From Hydrogenophaga palleronii NBRC 102513 (lineage in GTDB: Bacteria > Pseudomonadota > Gammaproteobacteria > Burkholderiales > Burkholderiaceae_C), in contig NZ_BCTJ01000015.1 in NCBI RefSeq assembly GCF_001571225.1, forward strand, positions 1 to 64,000: 64,000 nucleotides of DNA, written 5' to 3'. The notes beneath the pieces were generated by a model. The model saw only the letters and a program-made list of their open reading frames with translations. It was not told where the DNA came from and did no database searches. This document shows, piece by piece, positions 50,529 through 59,804 of this stretch. The translations under genes were made by a program, and so were the position numbers. Every line of letters starts with the position of its first letter. The stretch's first letter is position 1.

Positions 50529-51393
50529 ATGGATCGACGTAACTTCATGCGCAACGCGGCCGCCGGCGCCGCGACCATCTCCACCCTGCACCCTGCACCC
50601 TGCACCCTGCACCCTGTGGTGGTGGCGGTGGTGACAACAACGGGGTCGACGACAGTGCGACCACCGATCTGTTGCTCGTCAACGGGCGCATCCACACCAT
50701 GGACGATCGCGACAGCGTGATCACGTCGATCGGCATCCGCAACGGTGTGTTTGTGCTGGACAGCGACATCGATCGCAACCGCGCGCGCGTCATCGATCTG
50801 CGTGGCAAGACGGTCGCGCCTGGTTTGATCGAAAGCCACACCCACTTCATCAGCCTGGCGAATCGCCCGGAATACCACGTCGCGCAATGGGAGCTCGCCT
50901 CCAACATTGCGAAGTTGTTGGCGATATTGAAAGCGCGGCGCGACGCCGGCGTGCCGGAAGGACAGTTCATCACGGCCATGGGGGCCGGCACGCCACGCAT
51001 CTTCAGCGAAGCGCACCTGCCGACGCTGGAGGAGATCGACAGCCAGTGGCATCCACGCCGGCATCCACCAGGACGGCGTGCACATTGACCTCACAACCCT
51101 TGGTTCGCGCTCCACTACGCCACCACCGGCCTCAACCTGGCGGGCGAGCAGATCAACCCAGGGCAGCAGATCACGCGCACACAGGCGCTCAAAGCCTATA
51201 CGCGTGAGAAGGCCTGGTACCTGAACCGGGAAAACGAGCTCGGGTCGATCGAGTTGGGCAAGTGGGCAAGTGGGCCGACCTTGTCGTGCTGGACCACGAC
51301 TACTTCACGGTGAGCGACGCCGACATGCACAAGATCACCTGTGACCTGACCATCATTGCCGGCAATGTGGTGCACGACACCGGCGCCCTCTAG
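50529..51393 (+). pseudogene. Broken YtcJ-like amidohydrolase, exported type
   Basis: Remnant of an exported amidohydrolase (Amidohydro_3/YtcJ family; intact proteins have about 550-600 residues). The first frame, MDRRNFMRNAAAGAATISTL, resembles a Tat or lipoprotein signal. After five CACCCTG repeats the frame shifts; the body continues as LLLVNGRIHTMDDRDSVITS to GKTVAPGLIESHTHF (the metal-binding His-x-His) and LPTLEEIDS at about 51042. A large middle part is missing. The C-terminal end, NPWFALHYATTGLNLAGEQI to KAWYLNRENELGSIELGKW, appears near 51097 and is shifted again by an 8-bp duplication (GGGCAAGT twice, 51256-51271) before ADLVVLDHDYFTVSDADMHK. Three independent lesions make it non-functional. 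Confidence 0.85.
50582..50616 (+). repeat. Five tandem CACCCTG heptamers
   Basis: CACCCTG is repeated five times without change inside the signal region of the amidohydrolase remnant. Because 7 is not a multiple of 3, each gain or loss shifts the frame. With three or six copies the start would be in frame with the downstream part; with three it reads HPAPCGGGGGDNNGVDDS, a lipoprotein-like linker. Confidence 0.95.
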
Positions 51394-51428
51394 GCCCCTG
51401 GCGCCGGCGCATCCACGCCGATAGACAG

Positions 51429-51458
51429 CCCCGGTGCGCCCTGGCTGGCGCACCGGGG
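51429..51458. terminator. Strong hairpin between convergent units
   Basis: Perfect 12-bp stem CCCCGGTGCGCC / GGCGCACCGGGG with loop CTGGCT, between the amidohydrolase remnant and the convergent reductase gene. It probably ends the aromatic operon on the minus strand and blocks read-through from the plus strand. No U-tract. Confidence 0.65.
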
Positions 51459-51469
51459 CCAGAGCGGCC

Positions 51470-52438
51470 TCAGATGTCGAGCACCAGGCGGTCGCTCTTG
51501 CAACCGGAGACGCAGACCATCATGGCCGTGTTGGCCGCACGCTCGGCATCGGTGAGCACCATGTCGCGGTGATCCGGAATGCCTTCGAGCACCTTGGTTT
51601 CGCACGAACCGCAGATGCCCTCTTCGCAACTGAAGGGCACGTCGGCGTTGATCTCGATCAGGCGCTTGTGCAGCGTGGTGTCTGGCGTGACTTCAAACGT
51701 CTGGCCGCTGCGGCGCAGCTCGACGGTGAAGGTCGTCTTCGCATCGGCCGCGGCCGCCACCTCGACCGCGGTGAAGCGTTCGATGTGCGCGTTGGTGTGG
51801 CCCAGCGCGGCGCAGGTCTTCTCGAAGTTGTCCAGCATCACGGCCGGGCCGCACGCGTAGTAGTGCTCGCCCGAGGCCACGGCACGGCGGCCGAGCAAGG
51901 CGGTGAGGTCGGGCGGGCCGCCCTTCTCGTCGTCGAAGTGCCAGGCCACCGGCACGCCGAGCGCTTCGATTTCGGCCGCGAAGGCCGCGCTCTGGCGCGA
52001 GCGCGCGAAGTACAGGAACTCGAAGCTGCGCCCTTCGTCTTTCAAACGGCGCGCCATGCACATCATCGGCGTGACGCCAATGCCACCGGCCACCAGCACC
52101 GAGTGCGAGGCGCCCTCGTGCAGCGGGAAGTTGTTGCGCGGCGCGCTGATGGTGATGCGCATGCCGATGCGCAGCTGCTCGTGCACGCAGCGCGAGCCGC
52201 CGCGGCTGGCGCGGTCTTTCAGCACGCCGACCACGTAGCGGCCACGTTCCTGGCAGTTGTTGGACAGCGAGTAGCTGCGCACCATGCCGTTGGGCAGGTG
52301 CAGGTCGATGTGCGAACCGGCTTCAAAGGGCGGGAATTCCACGCCCGAAACCGGGCGCAGGTCCACGCTGATGATGTCGTCGGCTTCGTGGCGCAGCGTG
52401 TGCACCCAGGCTTGCAATGTGTTGGCGTTGTTGCTCAT
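51470..52438 (-). CDS. Oxygenase reductase, phthalate dioxygenase reductase/VanB type
   Basis: Electron-transfer partner of the Rieske oxygenase, 322 residues. The flavin domain has RSYSLSNNCQERGRYVVGVL, the NAD domain VLVAGGIGVTPMMCMARRLK and FLYFARSRQSAAF, and the C-terminal plant-type [2Fe-2S] domain VPFSCEEGICGSCETKVLEG with the fourth Cys in MVCVSGCKSD. The order flavin, NAD, iron-sulfur identifies the phthalate dioxygenase reductase/VanB class. The start is 10 bp after the oxygenase stop. It is last in the four-gene minus-strand operon. Confidence 0.92.
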   Translation of the reverse strand: MSNNANTLQAWVHTLRHEADDIISVDLRPVSGVEFPPFEAGSHIDLHLPNGMVRSYSLSNNCQERGRYVVGVLKDRASRGGSRCVHEQLRIGMRITISAPRNNFPLHEGASHSVLVAGGIGVTPMMCMARRLKDEGRSFEFLYFARSRQSAAFAAEIEALGVPVAWHFDDEKGGPPDLTALLGRRAVASGEHYYACGPAVMLDNFEKTCAALGHTNAHIERFTAVEVAAAADAKTTFTVELRRSGQTFEVTPDTTLHKRLIEINADVPFSCEEGICGSCETKVLEGIPDHRDMVLTDAERAANTAMMVCVSGCKSDRLVLDI

Positions 52439-52448
52439 CCCGCGATTC

Positions 52449-53477
52449 TCACACGGTCTTGTCGAGCTGGGCCTTGGCCAGGTTCCTCAGGTGACGGCGC
52501 AGACGCACGATGCCCATGTCGTGTGCGTACAGGTGCTCGCGCTTGTTGGCATCGGGCTCCATGTTCTCCACCGCCACGCGGTCCTGCTCGAGCACGTTCC
52601 AGTGGCGCTCTTCCAGGCGGTTCTTGTAGAGGAAGCGCCAGGTGTCGCGTTGCCAGCCGGTCACGCGGCGGCAGCGCCAGTGGAACACGCCGGAGGTGCG
52701 GCTGCTGATGGGCGTGTAGCTGCCGATGATGGTGAAGTTGCCGCCGGGGCCGCCGGTCTTGGGATACGGGATCTCCAGGCGCATCACGTGGATGCCGAGG
52801 TCCATCCACTCGGTCCAGTCGAAGTTCACGCCGCGCTGGCCCTTCTTCTCGAAGCAGAAGCCGTTGGGAATGTCGCGGATCTGGAACTCGGCCTGGTTGT
52901 CGCCTTCACTCATGGTGTGCGACTGCTTGTGCAGGTACACGCCGTGCATCGGGTCCATCACGTTGTCGACCACGTAGCGGTAATCGCCGCCCCACTCGGT
53001 GTAGCAGAGGAAGGACGACCACTCGGGCGAGGTCAGCTCTTCCGGCAACTGCAGCGGCGGTGCCTCGTCGAGGATGGGGTTGCTGGCGTTGTAGAGAAAG
53101 ATCGCGCCGGCCGCTTCGGCGGCATGGAACATGCGCGCGGGGCGCGAGCCTTCGAGCTTGCAGCCGGGGCTGCCGGGCACGCGGGTCACGGTGCCGTCGC
53201 AGCGCACTTCAACGCCGTGGTACGGGCAGGCCAAGCGGTCGCCCAGGTTCACGCCGAGCGAGAGTGGCGCGCCACGGTGCGGGCAGTGGTCTTCCAGCGC
53301 GTGCACCTTGCCGGTGGCGTCACGCCAGATCGCGATCTTGTAGCCGAGGCGGCGCAGCGAGACCGGGTCGTTCTTGACGAAGTTCGATGGGCAGACCGGA
53401 AACCACAGGTCTTTCAGGCCGACTTCAAGGACGGCATCGACCGGGTCGAGCTGGACGTTGATGACAGAGGTATCCAT
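52449..53477 (-). CDS. Rieske aromatic ring-hydroxylating oxygenase
   Basis: Catalytic oxygenase subunit of 342 residues. The Rieske centre is Cys65-Pro-His67 (ALEDHCPHRGAPLSLG) and Cys84-x-x-His87 (RLACPYHGVEV). The mononuclear iron site is in VVDNVMDPMHGVYLHKQSH (Asp, His, His). No small beta subunit is encoded next to it, as expected for the phthalate dioxygenase/vanillate demethylase class of homotrimers. With the reductase it would dihydroxylate or O-/N-demethylate an aromatic acid; the VOC dioxygenase in the same operon could then cleave the ring. Confidence 0.92.
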   Translation of the reverse strand: MDTSVINVQLDPVDAVLEVGLKDLWFPVCPSNFVKNDPVSLRRLGYKIAIWRDATGKVHALEDHCPHRGAPLSLGVNLGDRLACPYHGVEVRCDGTVTRVPGSPGCKLEGSRPARMFHAAEAAGAIFLYNASNPILDEAPPLQLPEELTSPEWSSFLCYTEWGGDYRYVVDNVMDPMHGVYLHKQSHTMSEGDNQAEFQIRDIPNGFCFEKKGQRGVNFDWTEWMDLGIHVMRLEIPYPKTGGPGGNFTIIGSYTPISSRTSGVFHWRCRRVTGWQRDTWRFLYKNRLEERHWNVLEQDRVAVENMEPDANKREHLYAHDMGIVRLRRHLRNLAKAQLDKTV

Positions 53478-53542
53478 GGACGTGTCTCCTGGCGGGTGGG
53501 GCTGGGGTCGTTTTGGTATGTGGCGTGGGGCGCTTGGCGCGC

Positions 53543-53767
53543 TCAGGCGCCGAGGCGCGCCATTTCCTGCTGGAACGACTGCTCGCTCCAGCGCTGGCCG
53601 TTCGGGCCCGAAGGGCCGGCGTCGTTGAGGTACTTCACCACGCCTTCCAGGTCGTGGATGCCTTGCGCATACGCGCGCTCGATCGAGTCACCCAGCAAGC
53701 CTTCGTACGAGGTCGGCGGTGCGGTGCGCGACTGGTGGGTTTCGTTGTACAGATCGGGGGTTCGCAT
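53543..53767 (-). CDS. Small 74-aa protein in the ring-hydroxylase operon
   Basis: A 74-residue protein between the VOC dioxygenase and the Rieske oxygenase. MRTPDLYNETHQSRTAPPTS, then YEGLLGDSIERAYAQGIHDL, EGVVKYLNDAGPSGPNGQRW and SEQSFQQEMARLGA. The ALIERAYAxGIHxLxxxVxxLN and RWSEQSFQQEMARLG pattern recalls the helix-turn-helix of serine-recombinase C-terminal domains, and small proteins of this kind are, from memory, found beside Rieske oxygenases in related bacteria. Regulation or complex assembly is possible; no activity can be stated. ATG 53767 is 17 bp after the previous stop. Confidence 0.75.
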   Translation of the reverse strand: MRTPDLYNETHQSRTAPPTSYEGLLGDSIERAYAQGIHDLEGVVKYLNDAGPSGPNGQRWSEQSFQQEMARLGA

Positions 53768-53784
53768 GGGTGGTCTCCGTTGCT

Positions 53785-54759
53785 TCATTCCGTGGGGGGC
53801 TTGACCTTGTCGGTCATGAATTTGCCGCTGGGCGCCGCGGCGTTGATCTGGCGGCGGGTGTTGCCGTCGATCCCGCCCTTGATGGCCCATTCAGCAAAAA
53901 CGGTCGGGCCGGGCGTGAATTCGCGCGGCTGCCAATCGGCGGTGAGTTCGTCTTCGTCGGTGTAGTACTCCACCAGCGCGCCGGCGGGGCATTCGAAGTA
54001 CCAGAACATGGCCGAGGAAATGGGGTGGCGGCCCGGGCCGAGTTCGGTGGTCCAGCCGCTGCGCGACATGTGCATGCCGCCGCCCACCACCTCGTGCAGA
54101 TCGCGCACGGCGAAGGCCACGTGGTTCAGGCCCTTGCGCGGCTCGGGTGGCTGCAGCAGGAACAGGTCGTGGTGGCCGCCTTCTGGCGCGCAGCGCAGGA
54201 ACAGGCCGCGGCCGGGGTAGCTGTCGGAGACGGTGAAGTCGAGGTTGTCGAGATAGAACGCGCCGGTGGCCTTGATGTCGGTCACGAAGAAGACCACATG
54301 GCCCACTTCAACCGGCGCGGCGCGGTCGTAGGCGGGGCTGCGCTGGTTCACGCGCTTGCGCTCGCTCCAGGTGTTGACCACCGCGCTCTCGATCTTCACG
54401 TCGCGCTTCTTCGTGAGCTGCAGGCGCACGGCCAGGCCATTGGGGTCGGTGCAGCCGATGCGGCCGTCGGCGTCGACGAAGCCGGGTTGGTTCTGCAGGC
54501 GGCTGCGGTAGAGCGCCAGGCTCTCGGGCGAGTCCACGCCCCAGACCACTTCGCGCAGCGTCGGATCGGGCTCGACACCCGCCGGCAGGCCGGGCTTGTC
54601 GGAATGGGCCACCACCACGCGGCAGCCATTGAGCGACTCGAACACCAGCTCTTGCGCGGCCTCGCTCACCAACGTGAGGCCCCAGTCCAGGAAGAACTGC
54701 CGGCAACGCGGCAGATCGGCAGCGCCGTAGGTGATTTGATCAATGCCCAACACGCTCAT
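53785..54759 (-). CDS. VOC-superfamily extradiol-type dioxygenase
   Basis: A 324-residue two-module VOC protein like type I extradiol dioxygenases. Module 1 (about 1-125): VLGIDQITYGAADLPRCRQF. Module 2 (about 150-275) has the likely metal ligands His154 (EVGHVVFFVTD), His213 (GLNHVAFAVRD) and Glu264 (GALVEYYTDED). It would cleave a dihydroxylated ring next to the hydroxyls using Fe(II). It is first in the operon, with AAGGA before ATG 54759 and a good sigma-70 promoter upstream. The frame is open far beyond this start through noncoding DNA, so the ribosome binding site decides the start. Confidence 0.88.
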   Translation of the reverse strand: MSVLGIDQITYGAADLPRCRQFFLDWGLTLVSEAAQELVFESLNGCRVVVAHSDKPGLPAGVEPDPTLREVVWGVDSPESLALYRSRLQNQPGFVDADGRIGCTDPNGLAVRLQLTKKRDVKIESAVVNTWSERKRVNQRSPAYDRAAPVEVGHVVFFVTDIKATGAFYLDNLDFTVSDSYPGRGLFLRCAPEGGHHDLFLLQPPEPRKGLNHVAFAVRDLHEVVGGGMHMSRSGWTTELGPGRHPISSAMFWYFECPAGALVEYYTDEDELTADWQPREFTPGPTVFAEWAIKGGIDGNTRRQINAAAPSGKFMTDKVKPPTE

Positions 54760-54799
54760 CTGCTGTCCTTGAAGTGCCTGGTCGCCGCGGCGCCCGAGC

Positions 54800-54834
54800 G
54801 TTTCTTTAGTAAATCGCTGTTTCTTTCTTGAAAC
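54800..54834. promoter_or_regulatory. Candidate operator pair downstream of the aromatic operon promoter
   Basis: GTTTC-TTTCTT-GAAAC at 54819-54834 is a perfect inverted repeat. GTTTC-TTTAGT-AAATC at 54800-54815 is a half-matching copy 19 bp away. Both lie between the promoter and the VOC gene, where a bound repressor would block transcription. The first resembles the site at 21609-21624. Confidence 0.5.
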
Positions 54835-54841
54835 GACCTGA

Positions 54842-54870
54842 ATTTTACCGACAAACCTCCAGCGTGTGAA
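54842..54870 (-). promoter_or_regulatory. Sigma-70 promoter of the aromatic oxygenase operon
   Basis: On the minus strand: -35 TTCACA (54870-54865; five of six), 17-bp spacer, -10 TAAAAT (54847-54842; five of six). It lies 83 bp before the VOC dioxygenase start and just upstream of the candidate operator pair. Confidence 0.65.
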
Positions 54871-55052
54871 GAGGACCGCAGAGTAATTTGCTCGGCTATG
54901 CGTTGCCCGGCCATGCGCCGCAACGCGTGAAGCGCGCCGCTTGCAGAAGCAACCAGGGTCCGGCTGCGCCGGAAGGTGCGCCACAGAGAGGGCGATAGAG
55001 ATAGAGAGAGAAAAAGGGGGAGCCGCAAAGCGGCGCAGGGAGAAGCGCCTCT
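54871..55052. repeat. Spacer with a partial dispersed repeat
   Basis: No gene is seen. ACCAGGGTCCGGCTGCGCCGG at about 54952-54972 is the GCCGG block of the dispersed repeat on the minus strand. AGCGGCGCAGGGAG near 55031 resembles its first block. In between lies an A/G-rich run (GATAGAGATAGAGAGAG). Confidence 0.5.
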
Positions 55053-55934
55053 TCAGGCCACCGCCTGCCAGCCACCGTCGGTGGACAGGGCTTCTTCGCG
55101 GTGCACCGGCATCAGCCAGCCATGCTGCGGGCTGACCTGGGCCGAGATGTCGATGCGCGGGGGCTGCGCAAACACACTGCCGAAGATGGTGGCGAACGAG
55201 ACGTCGGCCGCGTCGCGCCCAGTGCCGATGCGCAGAAAGCCCATCGGGATCGCCGTGCCCGAGGGGTCGAAGATGTACCAGCGGTGCCCGATGTAGGCCT
55301 CCACATAGGCGTGGAAGTCGGTCGGGCCCAGGGCCGGGTCGGCGCCGAAGTCGATCGCGGTGGTGAAGCGCGCGGGAATGTTGAGCGCGCGGCACAGGGT
55401 GATCATCAGGTGCGCGAAGTCGCGGCACACGCCCTTGTGGTCGTTCATGGTGTCCAGCGCCGAGGTCATGGAGTTGCTGGTGCCCGACTCGAAAGTCACC
55501 TGGCTCTGCACCCACTTCTGGATCGCCTGCACGCGGCGGTAACCCTGCGGCACCTGGCCGAACAGATCGTTGGCCATGGCCGTCACACAGTCGGACTGGC
55601 AGTAGCGGCTCGGGTAGATATAGGCCAGTGCCTCCGGCGGCAGCTGCGCCACCGGGGTCTCGCGGATGTCGTCGGGTTGCTCCACGTGGTGGGCAATGTC
55701 CAGCGTGGCGCGGTAACGCAGCGACAACGGGCCGGGCACGGCCGTCAGGCGCAGGATGCGGGTGCGCGTGGGCGCGTCGGTGTGCATCACCAGCGGCACG
55801 GTCTGGCTGATCTGCAGCTCTTCCCACGCCACGGTCTGTTGTGGCGAATGCGCGGCCTGCACGTTGAAGATGAAGTCCGCACCGGGTGCGTGGACTTCGT
55901 ACTGCAGATCGATGGCGATGTGGAGACGAACCAT
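55053..55934 (-). CDS. Transglutaminase-like cysteine protease-fold protein
   Basis: A 293-residue protein with a transglutaminase-like core. Catalytic triad candidates are Cys in DHKGVCRDFAHLMITLCRAL, His in DFHAYVEAYIGHRWYIF and Asp in FDPSGTAIPMGF. An N-terminal beta domain (LHIAIDLQYEVHAPGADFIF) matches the bacterial transglutaminase N-terminal region. There is no signal peptide from ATG 55934, which is chosen because the conserved region begins at once. The role is unknown; relatives are proteases or peptide-amidases, and some stand beside glutamate ligases. It is divergent from the FtsX-type permease gene, 189 bp away. Confidence 0.85.
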   Translation of the reverse strand: MVRLHIAIDLQYEVHAPGADFIFNVQAAHSPQQTVAWEELQISQTVPLVMHTDAPTRTRILRLTAVPGPLSLRYRATLDIAHHVEQPDDIRETPVAQLPPEALAYIYPSRYCQSDCVTAMANDLFGQVPQGYRRVQAIQKWVQSQVTFESGTSNSMTSALDTMNDHKGVCRDFAHLMITLCRALNIPARFTTAIDFGADPALGPTDFHAYVEAYIGHRWYIFDPSGTAIPMGFLRIGTGRDAADVSFATIFGSVFAQPPRIDISAQVSPQHGWLMPVHREEALSTDGGWQAVA

Positions 55935-56123
55935 GTGGGGACACCGGAAAAAAGGTGAGCCCGCCTTGAGGGCGGGTGGCAGCGGCACGGGCCGCTGTGG
56001 GTGTTGTGGTGGTGCCGAGAAAGTGACGATTCATCGTAGGCGTGCGCCGCGTGCGCTGTCGGTGCGCTGGCTCACCCAAGGCCATGGGATTCAAAGGCTT
56101 CAAAGGGCTTAAGCTCCTGCCAC
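55935..56123. promoter_or_regulatory. Divergent spacer with hairpin
   Basis: Contains CCCGCC-TTGAG-GGCGGG at 55960-55976. Two CAAAGG direct repeats (TTCAAAGGCTTCAAAGGGCTT) stand just before the FtsX gene. No convincing promoter boxes. Confidence 0.35.
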
Positions 56124-58685
56124 ATGCGCGCGCTGCTCACCACGTTCTCCAAGCAAGAGTTGCGCCATCACCCCTGGCGCAACGCCTCGGCCGTGGTGGC
56201 GGTGATGCTGGGCGTGGCGCTGGCGTTTGCGGTGCACCTCATCAACGCGTCGGCGCTGGCCGAGTTCTCCAGCGCGGTGAGTTCGGTCAACGGCCAGCCC
56301 GATCTGGAACTGCGCGCCAGGCAGGGCGCACTGGACGACGCCTTGCTCGAACGCATTGCTGCACAACCCGGCGTGGCGCTGGCCAGCCCGGTGCTGGAAC
56401 AGCCACTGCAACTGCCGGACGCGGGCGGCACCCGCATCGGCGTGACCCTGCTCGGCGTGGACGCGCTGGTGGTGGCCGGCCTCTCGCCCGCGCTGATGCC
56501 GGTGCCCGATGCCACGGGCAGTGCCGCCGGCGCGCGCCGCCTCGACCTGTTCGCACCCGACGCGGTGTTTCTCAACGCCGCCGCACAACAGGCCTTTGCC
56601 GGGCAAGGCACGCTCACGCTGCCCGGCACCCACAAGGCGCTGCGCGTGGCCGGCCGCGTGAACGCCCCCGGCGCACCGCTGCTGGTGATGGACGTGGCGG
56701 CGGCGCAGGCCGCCACCGGGCGGATCGGTGAACTCAGCCGCATCGACCTGCGCCTGAACCCGGGCGCACGCGCCAGCGAGGTGCTGTCCGCACTCGCCCT
56801 GCCCGCCAACGTGATCGCGCAGCGGCCCGAACAGGCGGGTGAACGCGTCAGCAACCTCTCGCGCGCCTACCGCGTCAACCTCACCGTGCTGGCGCTGGTG
56901 GCGCTGTTCACCGGCGCCTTCCTGGTGTTCTCGGTGTTGTCGCTGTCGGTGGCGCGGCGCCAGCCGCAGTTCGCGCTGCTCGGCGTGCTGGGCCTGTCGG
57001 GCCGGGAGCGCCTGCGCCTGGTGCTGGCCGAATCGGCCTTGCTCGGCCTGCTGGGCAGCGTGCTCGGCATTGCCCTGGGCACGGCACTGGCCGCGCTGGC
57101 GCTGCGCCTGCTCGGGGGTGACCTGGGCGGTGGTTATTTCTCCGGCGACACACCGCCGCTGTTGTGGAGCCCGCTCGCGGCCGGCGTCTATTTGCTGCTG
57201 GGTGTGCTGGCGGCGCTGGTGGGCGGCTGGTGGCCAGCGCGTGCCACCGCGCGGCTGGCGCCGGCGCTCGCGCTCAAGGGCCTGGGCGCACCGCCCCGGC
57301 CCGGCGCGCGCCGCCACACGCTTGCGCTCGGCCTGGTGCTGCTGGCCGGCGCGCTGGCCTGGGCACCGCCGGTGATGGGCATTCCGCTCGCGGCCTATGC
57401 CTCGGTCGGACTGCTGCTGGTGGGCGGCATTGCGGCGCTGCCGCTGGGCGTGGGCTGGTTGCTCGACCGCATTGCTCCGCACCTCACACGCCAAGCCTTG
57501 CCCGTGCTGGCGGTGGAACGCGCACGCCGCCTGCGCGAGACCGCGGCCGTGGCCACCAGCGGCGTGGTGGCGAGCCTGGCGCTGTCGGTGGCGCTCACGG
57601 TGATGGTGGCGAGCTTTCGCGACTCGGTCACGCAGTGGCTGGACGCGGTGCTGCCGGCGCAGCTCTACGTGCGCAGCATCGGCGCGGGCGGCGACAGCAG
57701 CCACCTGCCCGAGCCGTTCGTGAACGCGGTCGCGCGCGTGGACGGTGTGGCACGCGCCGACACGCTGCGCGCCACGCCGGTGCAACTCGCACCCGACCGC
57801 CCCGCGGTGATGCTGCTGACGCGCCCGCTGGAGCGGCAAGCCGGCGCCGTGCCCAGCCTGCCCCTGGTTGGCAACCCCCTGCCCGCGCCCGCCGTGCCCG
57901 AAGGCGAACGGGTGGTGACGGTGTACGCCAGCGAGGCCATGGTCGACCTGTACGGCGCCGAGCCGGGCAGCTGGTTGCCCGCAATGGCGCTGGCCTTTGC
58001 CGAGCCGCAGGTGCGCGGCGTGCATTTCTTCGTTGCCGGGGTCTGGCGCGACTACGCGCGCCAGCACGGCAGCGTGGTGATGGACCGGGCCGACTTCGTG
58101 CGCCTCTCGGGCGACACACGCGTGAACGACCTCGCCCTGCACCTGGCCGAAGGCGCCGACGAGAACACGGTGCGCGAACGCGTGCGCGCACTGGCGCAGG
58201 CACAGGGTGTGGCCGAGCAGATCGAGTTCGCCTCGGTCGGCCAGATCCGCGCCACCTCGCTGCGCATCTTCGACCGCAGCTTCGCCGTCACCGTCTGGCT
58301 GCAGGCGGTGGCCATCGGCATCGGCCTGTTCGGCGTGGCCGCCAGCTTCAGCGCGCAGGTGCTGGCGCGGCGGCGCGAGTTCGGCCTGCTGGCGCACCTG
58401 GGCCTGACGCGGGCGCAGATCCTCGGCGTGGTGGCGCTCGAAGGCCTGGCCTGGACGGTGCTGGGCGCCATCGCCGGGCTCGCACTCGGCCTGGCGGTGA
58501 GCCTGGTGCTGGTGCACGTGGTCAACCCGCAGAGCTTCCACTGGACCATGGACCTCGTGCTGCCCTGGGCCCGCCTGCTGGCGCTGTGCGCTGCGGTGGT
58601 GGTTGCGGGCACGCTCACCGCATGGCTGGCCGGCCAGGCCGCGGCCAGCCGCGACGCGGTGCGCGCGGTGAAGGAAGACTGGTGA
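56124..58685 (+). CDS. FtsX-family ABC transporter permease
   Basis: Large inner-membrane permease of 853 residues with two FtsX domains. An N-terminal helix ([20 protein letters not shown]) leads to a periplasmic domain. A helix group around 255-400 ([40 protein letters not shown]) follows, then a second periplasmic part and a C-terminal helix group ([36 protein letters not shown]). Such permeases work with a LolD-like ATPase; none is encoded next to it. The AttH/lipocalin-like gene downstream is a frequent neighbour of this permease type, so a lipid or hydrophobic compound may be moved to the outer membrane (inference). Confidence 0.85.
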   Translation: MRALLTTFSKQELRHHPWRNASAVVAVMLGVALAFAVHLINASALAEFSSAVSSVNGQPDLELRARQGALDDALLERIAAQPGVALASPVLEQPLQLPDAGGTRIGVTLLGVDALVVAGLSPALMPVPDATGSAAGARRLDLFAPDAVFLNAAAQQAFAGQGTLTLPGTHKALRVAGRVNAPGAPLLVMDVAAAQAATGRIGELSRIDLRLNPGARASEVLSALALPANVIAQRPEQAGERVSNLSRAYRVNLTVLALVALFTGAFLVFSVLSLSVARRQPQFALLGVLGLSGRERLRLVLAESALLGLLGSVLGIALGTALAALALRLLGGDLGGGYFSGDTPPLLWSPLAAGVYLLLGVLAALVGGWWPARATARLAPALALKGLGAPPRPGARRHTLALGLVLLAGALAWAPPVMGIPLAAYASVGLLLVGGIAALPLGVGWLLDRIAPHLTRQALPVLAVERARRLRETAAVATSGVVASLALSVALTVMVASFRDSVTQWLDAVLPAQLYVRSIGAGGDSSHLPEPFVNAVARVDGVARADTLRATPVQLAPDRPAVMLLTRPLERQAGAVPSLPLVGNPLPAPAVPEGERVVTVYASEAMVDLYGAEPGSWLPAMALAFAEPQVRGVHFFVAGVWRDYARQHGSVVMDRADFVRLSGDTRVNDLALHLAEGADENTVRERVRALAQAQGVAEQIEFASVGQIRATSLRIFDRSFAVTVWLQAVAIGIGLFGVAASFSAQVLARRREFGLLAHLGLTRAQILGVVALEGLAWTVLGAIAGLALGLAVSLVLVHVVNPQSFHWTMDLVLPWARLLALCAAVVVAGTLTAWLAGQAAASRDAVRAVKEDW

Positions 58686-58738
58686 CCCACAATGCCGGCA
58701 AGCCCGCCCCGCACGCTTCTACTGCCCGACACCTCCAC

Positions 58739-59797
58739 ATGACCGATTCCATTCAATGGGTGCACCAGGCCATCGCCCGCATCGAAGCCGACTTCTGCCG
58801 CAGCGCCGACACCCACCTCATCGACCTGCCCCTGCCGACCTGGCACGCGCACGGCATCGACTTCTATCTCAAGGACGAATCGACCCACCCCACCGGCAGC
58901 CTCAAGCACCGGCTGGCGCGCTCGCTGTTCCTGTACGCGCTGTGCAACGGCTGGGTGCGCGAAGGCACCACCGTGGTGGAAGCGTCCAGCGGCTCCACCG
59001 CCGTGAGCGAGGCCTACTTTGCGCGCCTGCTCGGCCTGCCGTTCATTGCCGTGGTGCCGCGTGGCACCTCGCAGGAAAAACTTGAGCAGATCACCCACTA
59101 CGGTGGCCATTGCCATTTCGTGGACAAGGCCGGCGAGGTGTACGCCGCCGCGCAATCGCTCGCCCACGAAACCGGTGGCCACTACATGGACCAGTTCACC
59201 AACGCCGAGCGCGCCACCGACTGGCGCGGCAACAACAACATCGCGCAAAGCATGTTCGAGCAGATGGCGCACGAGCGGCACCCGGTGCCGCGCTGGATCG
59301 TGGTGGGTGCGGGCACCGGCGGCACCAGCGCCACCATCGGCCGCTTCCTTCGTTACCGGCGCCATGCCAGCCAGCTCTGCGTGGCCGACCCGGCCGGTTC
59401 GGTGTTCAGCGCCTACCACCGCCTGCGCGATCCCGCACTCACCGCCGCGGGCTCGCGCATCGAAGGCATCGGCCGCCCGCGCGTGGAGCCCAGCTTCATT
59501 CCCGCCCTGGTGGACCGCATGGTTGAGGTGCCCGATGCCGATTCGCTGGCCGCCATGCACGCCCTCTCCGATCTGCTGGGCCGCCGCGTGGGGCCGTCCA
59601 CCGGCACCAACCTGGTGGCCATGCTCGCGCTGGCGCAGGAGATGAAGGCACGTGGCGAACCAGGCGCCATCCTCTCGCTGCTGTGCGACAGCGGCGAGCG
59701 CTACCTCCAGACCTACTTCGACACCGCCTGGGCACTGGAACGTTTTGGTGACGGTACGGCCGCACGCCAGCGCGTGCAGGCACTGCTGGAAGGCTGA
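58739..59797 (+). CDS. PLP-dependent cysteine synthase-family protein
   Basis: A fold-type II PLP enzyme of 352 residues, longer than CysK (about 310). [20 protein letters not shown] holds the PLP-binding Lys; [20 protein letters not shown] is the substrate-binding loop, [20 protein letters not shown] the phosphate-binding Gly loop, and [15 protein letters not shown] the C-terminal Ser near the pyridine nitrogen. The [12 protein letters not shown] motif differs from the FNPGGSVKDR of true cysteine synthases, so another amino-acid lyase or synthase activity is likely. ATG 58739 is 53 bp after the permease. Why it stands between a permease and a lipocalin-like gene is unclear. Confidence 0.85.
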   Translation: MTDSIQWVHQAIARIEADFCRSADTHLIDLPLPTWHAHGIDFYLKDESTHPTGSLKHRLARSLFLYALCNGWVREGTTVVEASSGSTAVSEAYFARLLGLPFIAVVPRGTSQEKLEQITHYGGHCHFVDKAGEVYAAAQSLAHETGGHYMDQFTNAERATDWRGNNNIAQSMFEQMAHERHPVPRWIVVGAGTGGTSATIGRFLRYRRHASQLCVADPAGSVFSAYHRLRDPALTAAGSRIEGIGRPRVEPSFIPALVDRMVEVPDADSLAAMHALSDLLGRRVGPSTGTNLVAMLALAQEMKARGEPGAILSLLCDSGERYLQTYFDTAWALERFGDGTAARQRVQALLEG

Positions 59798-59804
59798 CAA
59801 CACC

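Noticed and set aside
56042-56731. Alternative plus-strand frame at the start of the FtsX gene
   Set aside because: Low-complexity Arg/Ala/Gly composition and overlap with the clear permease frame.
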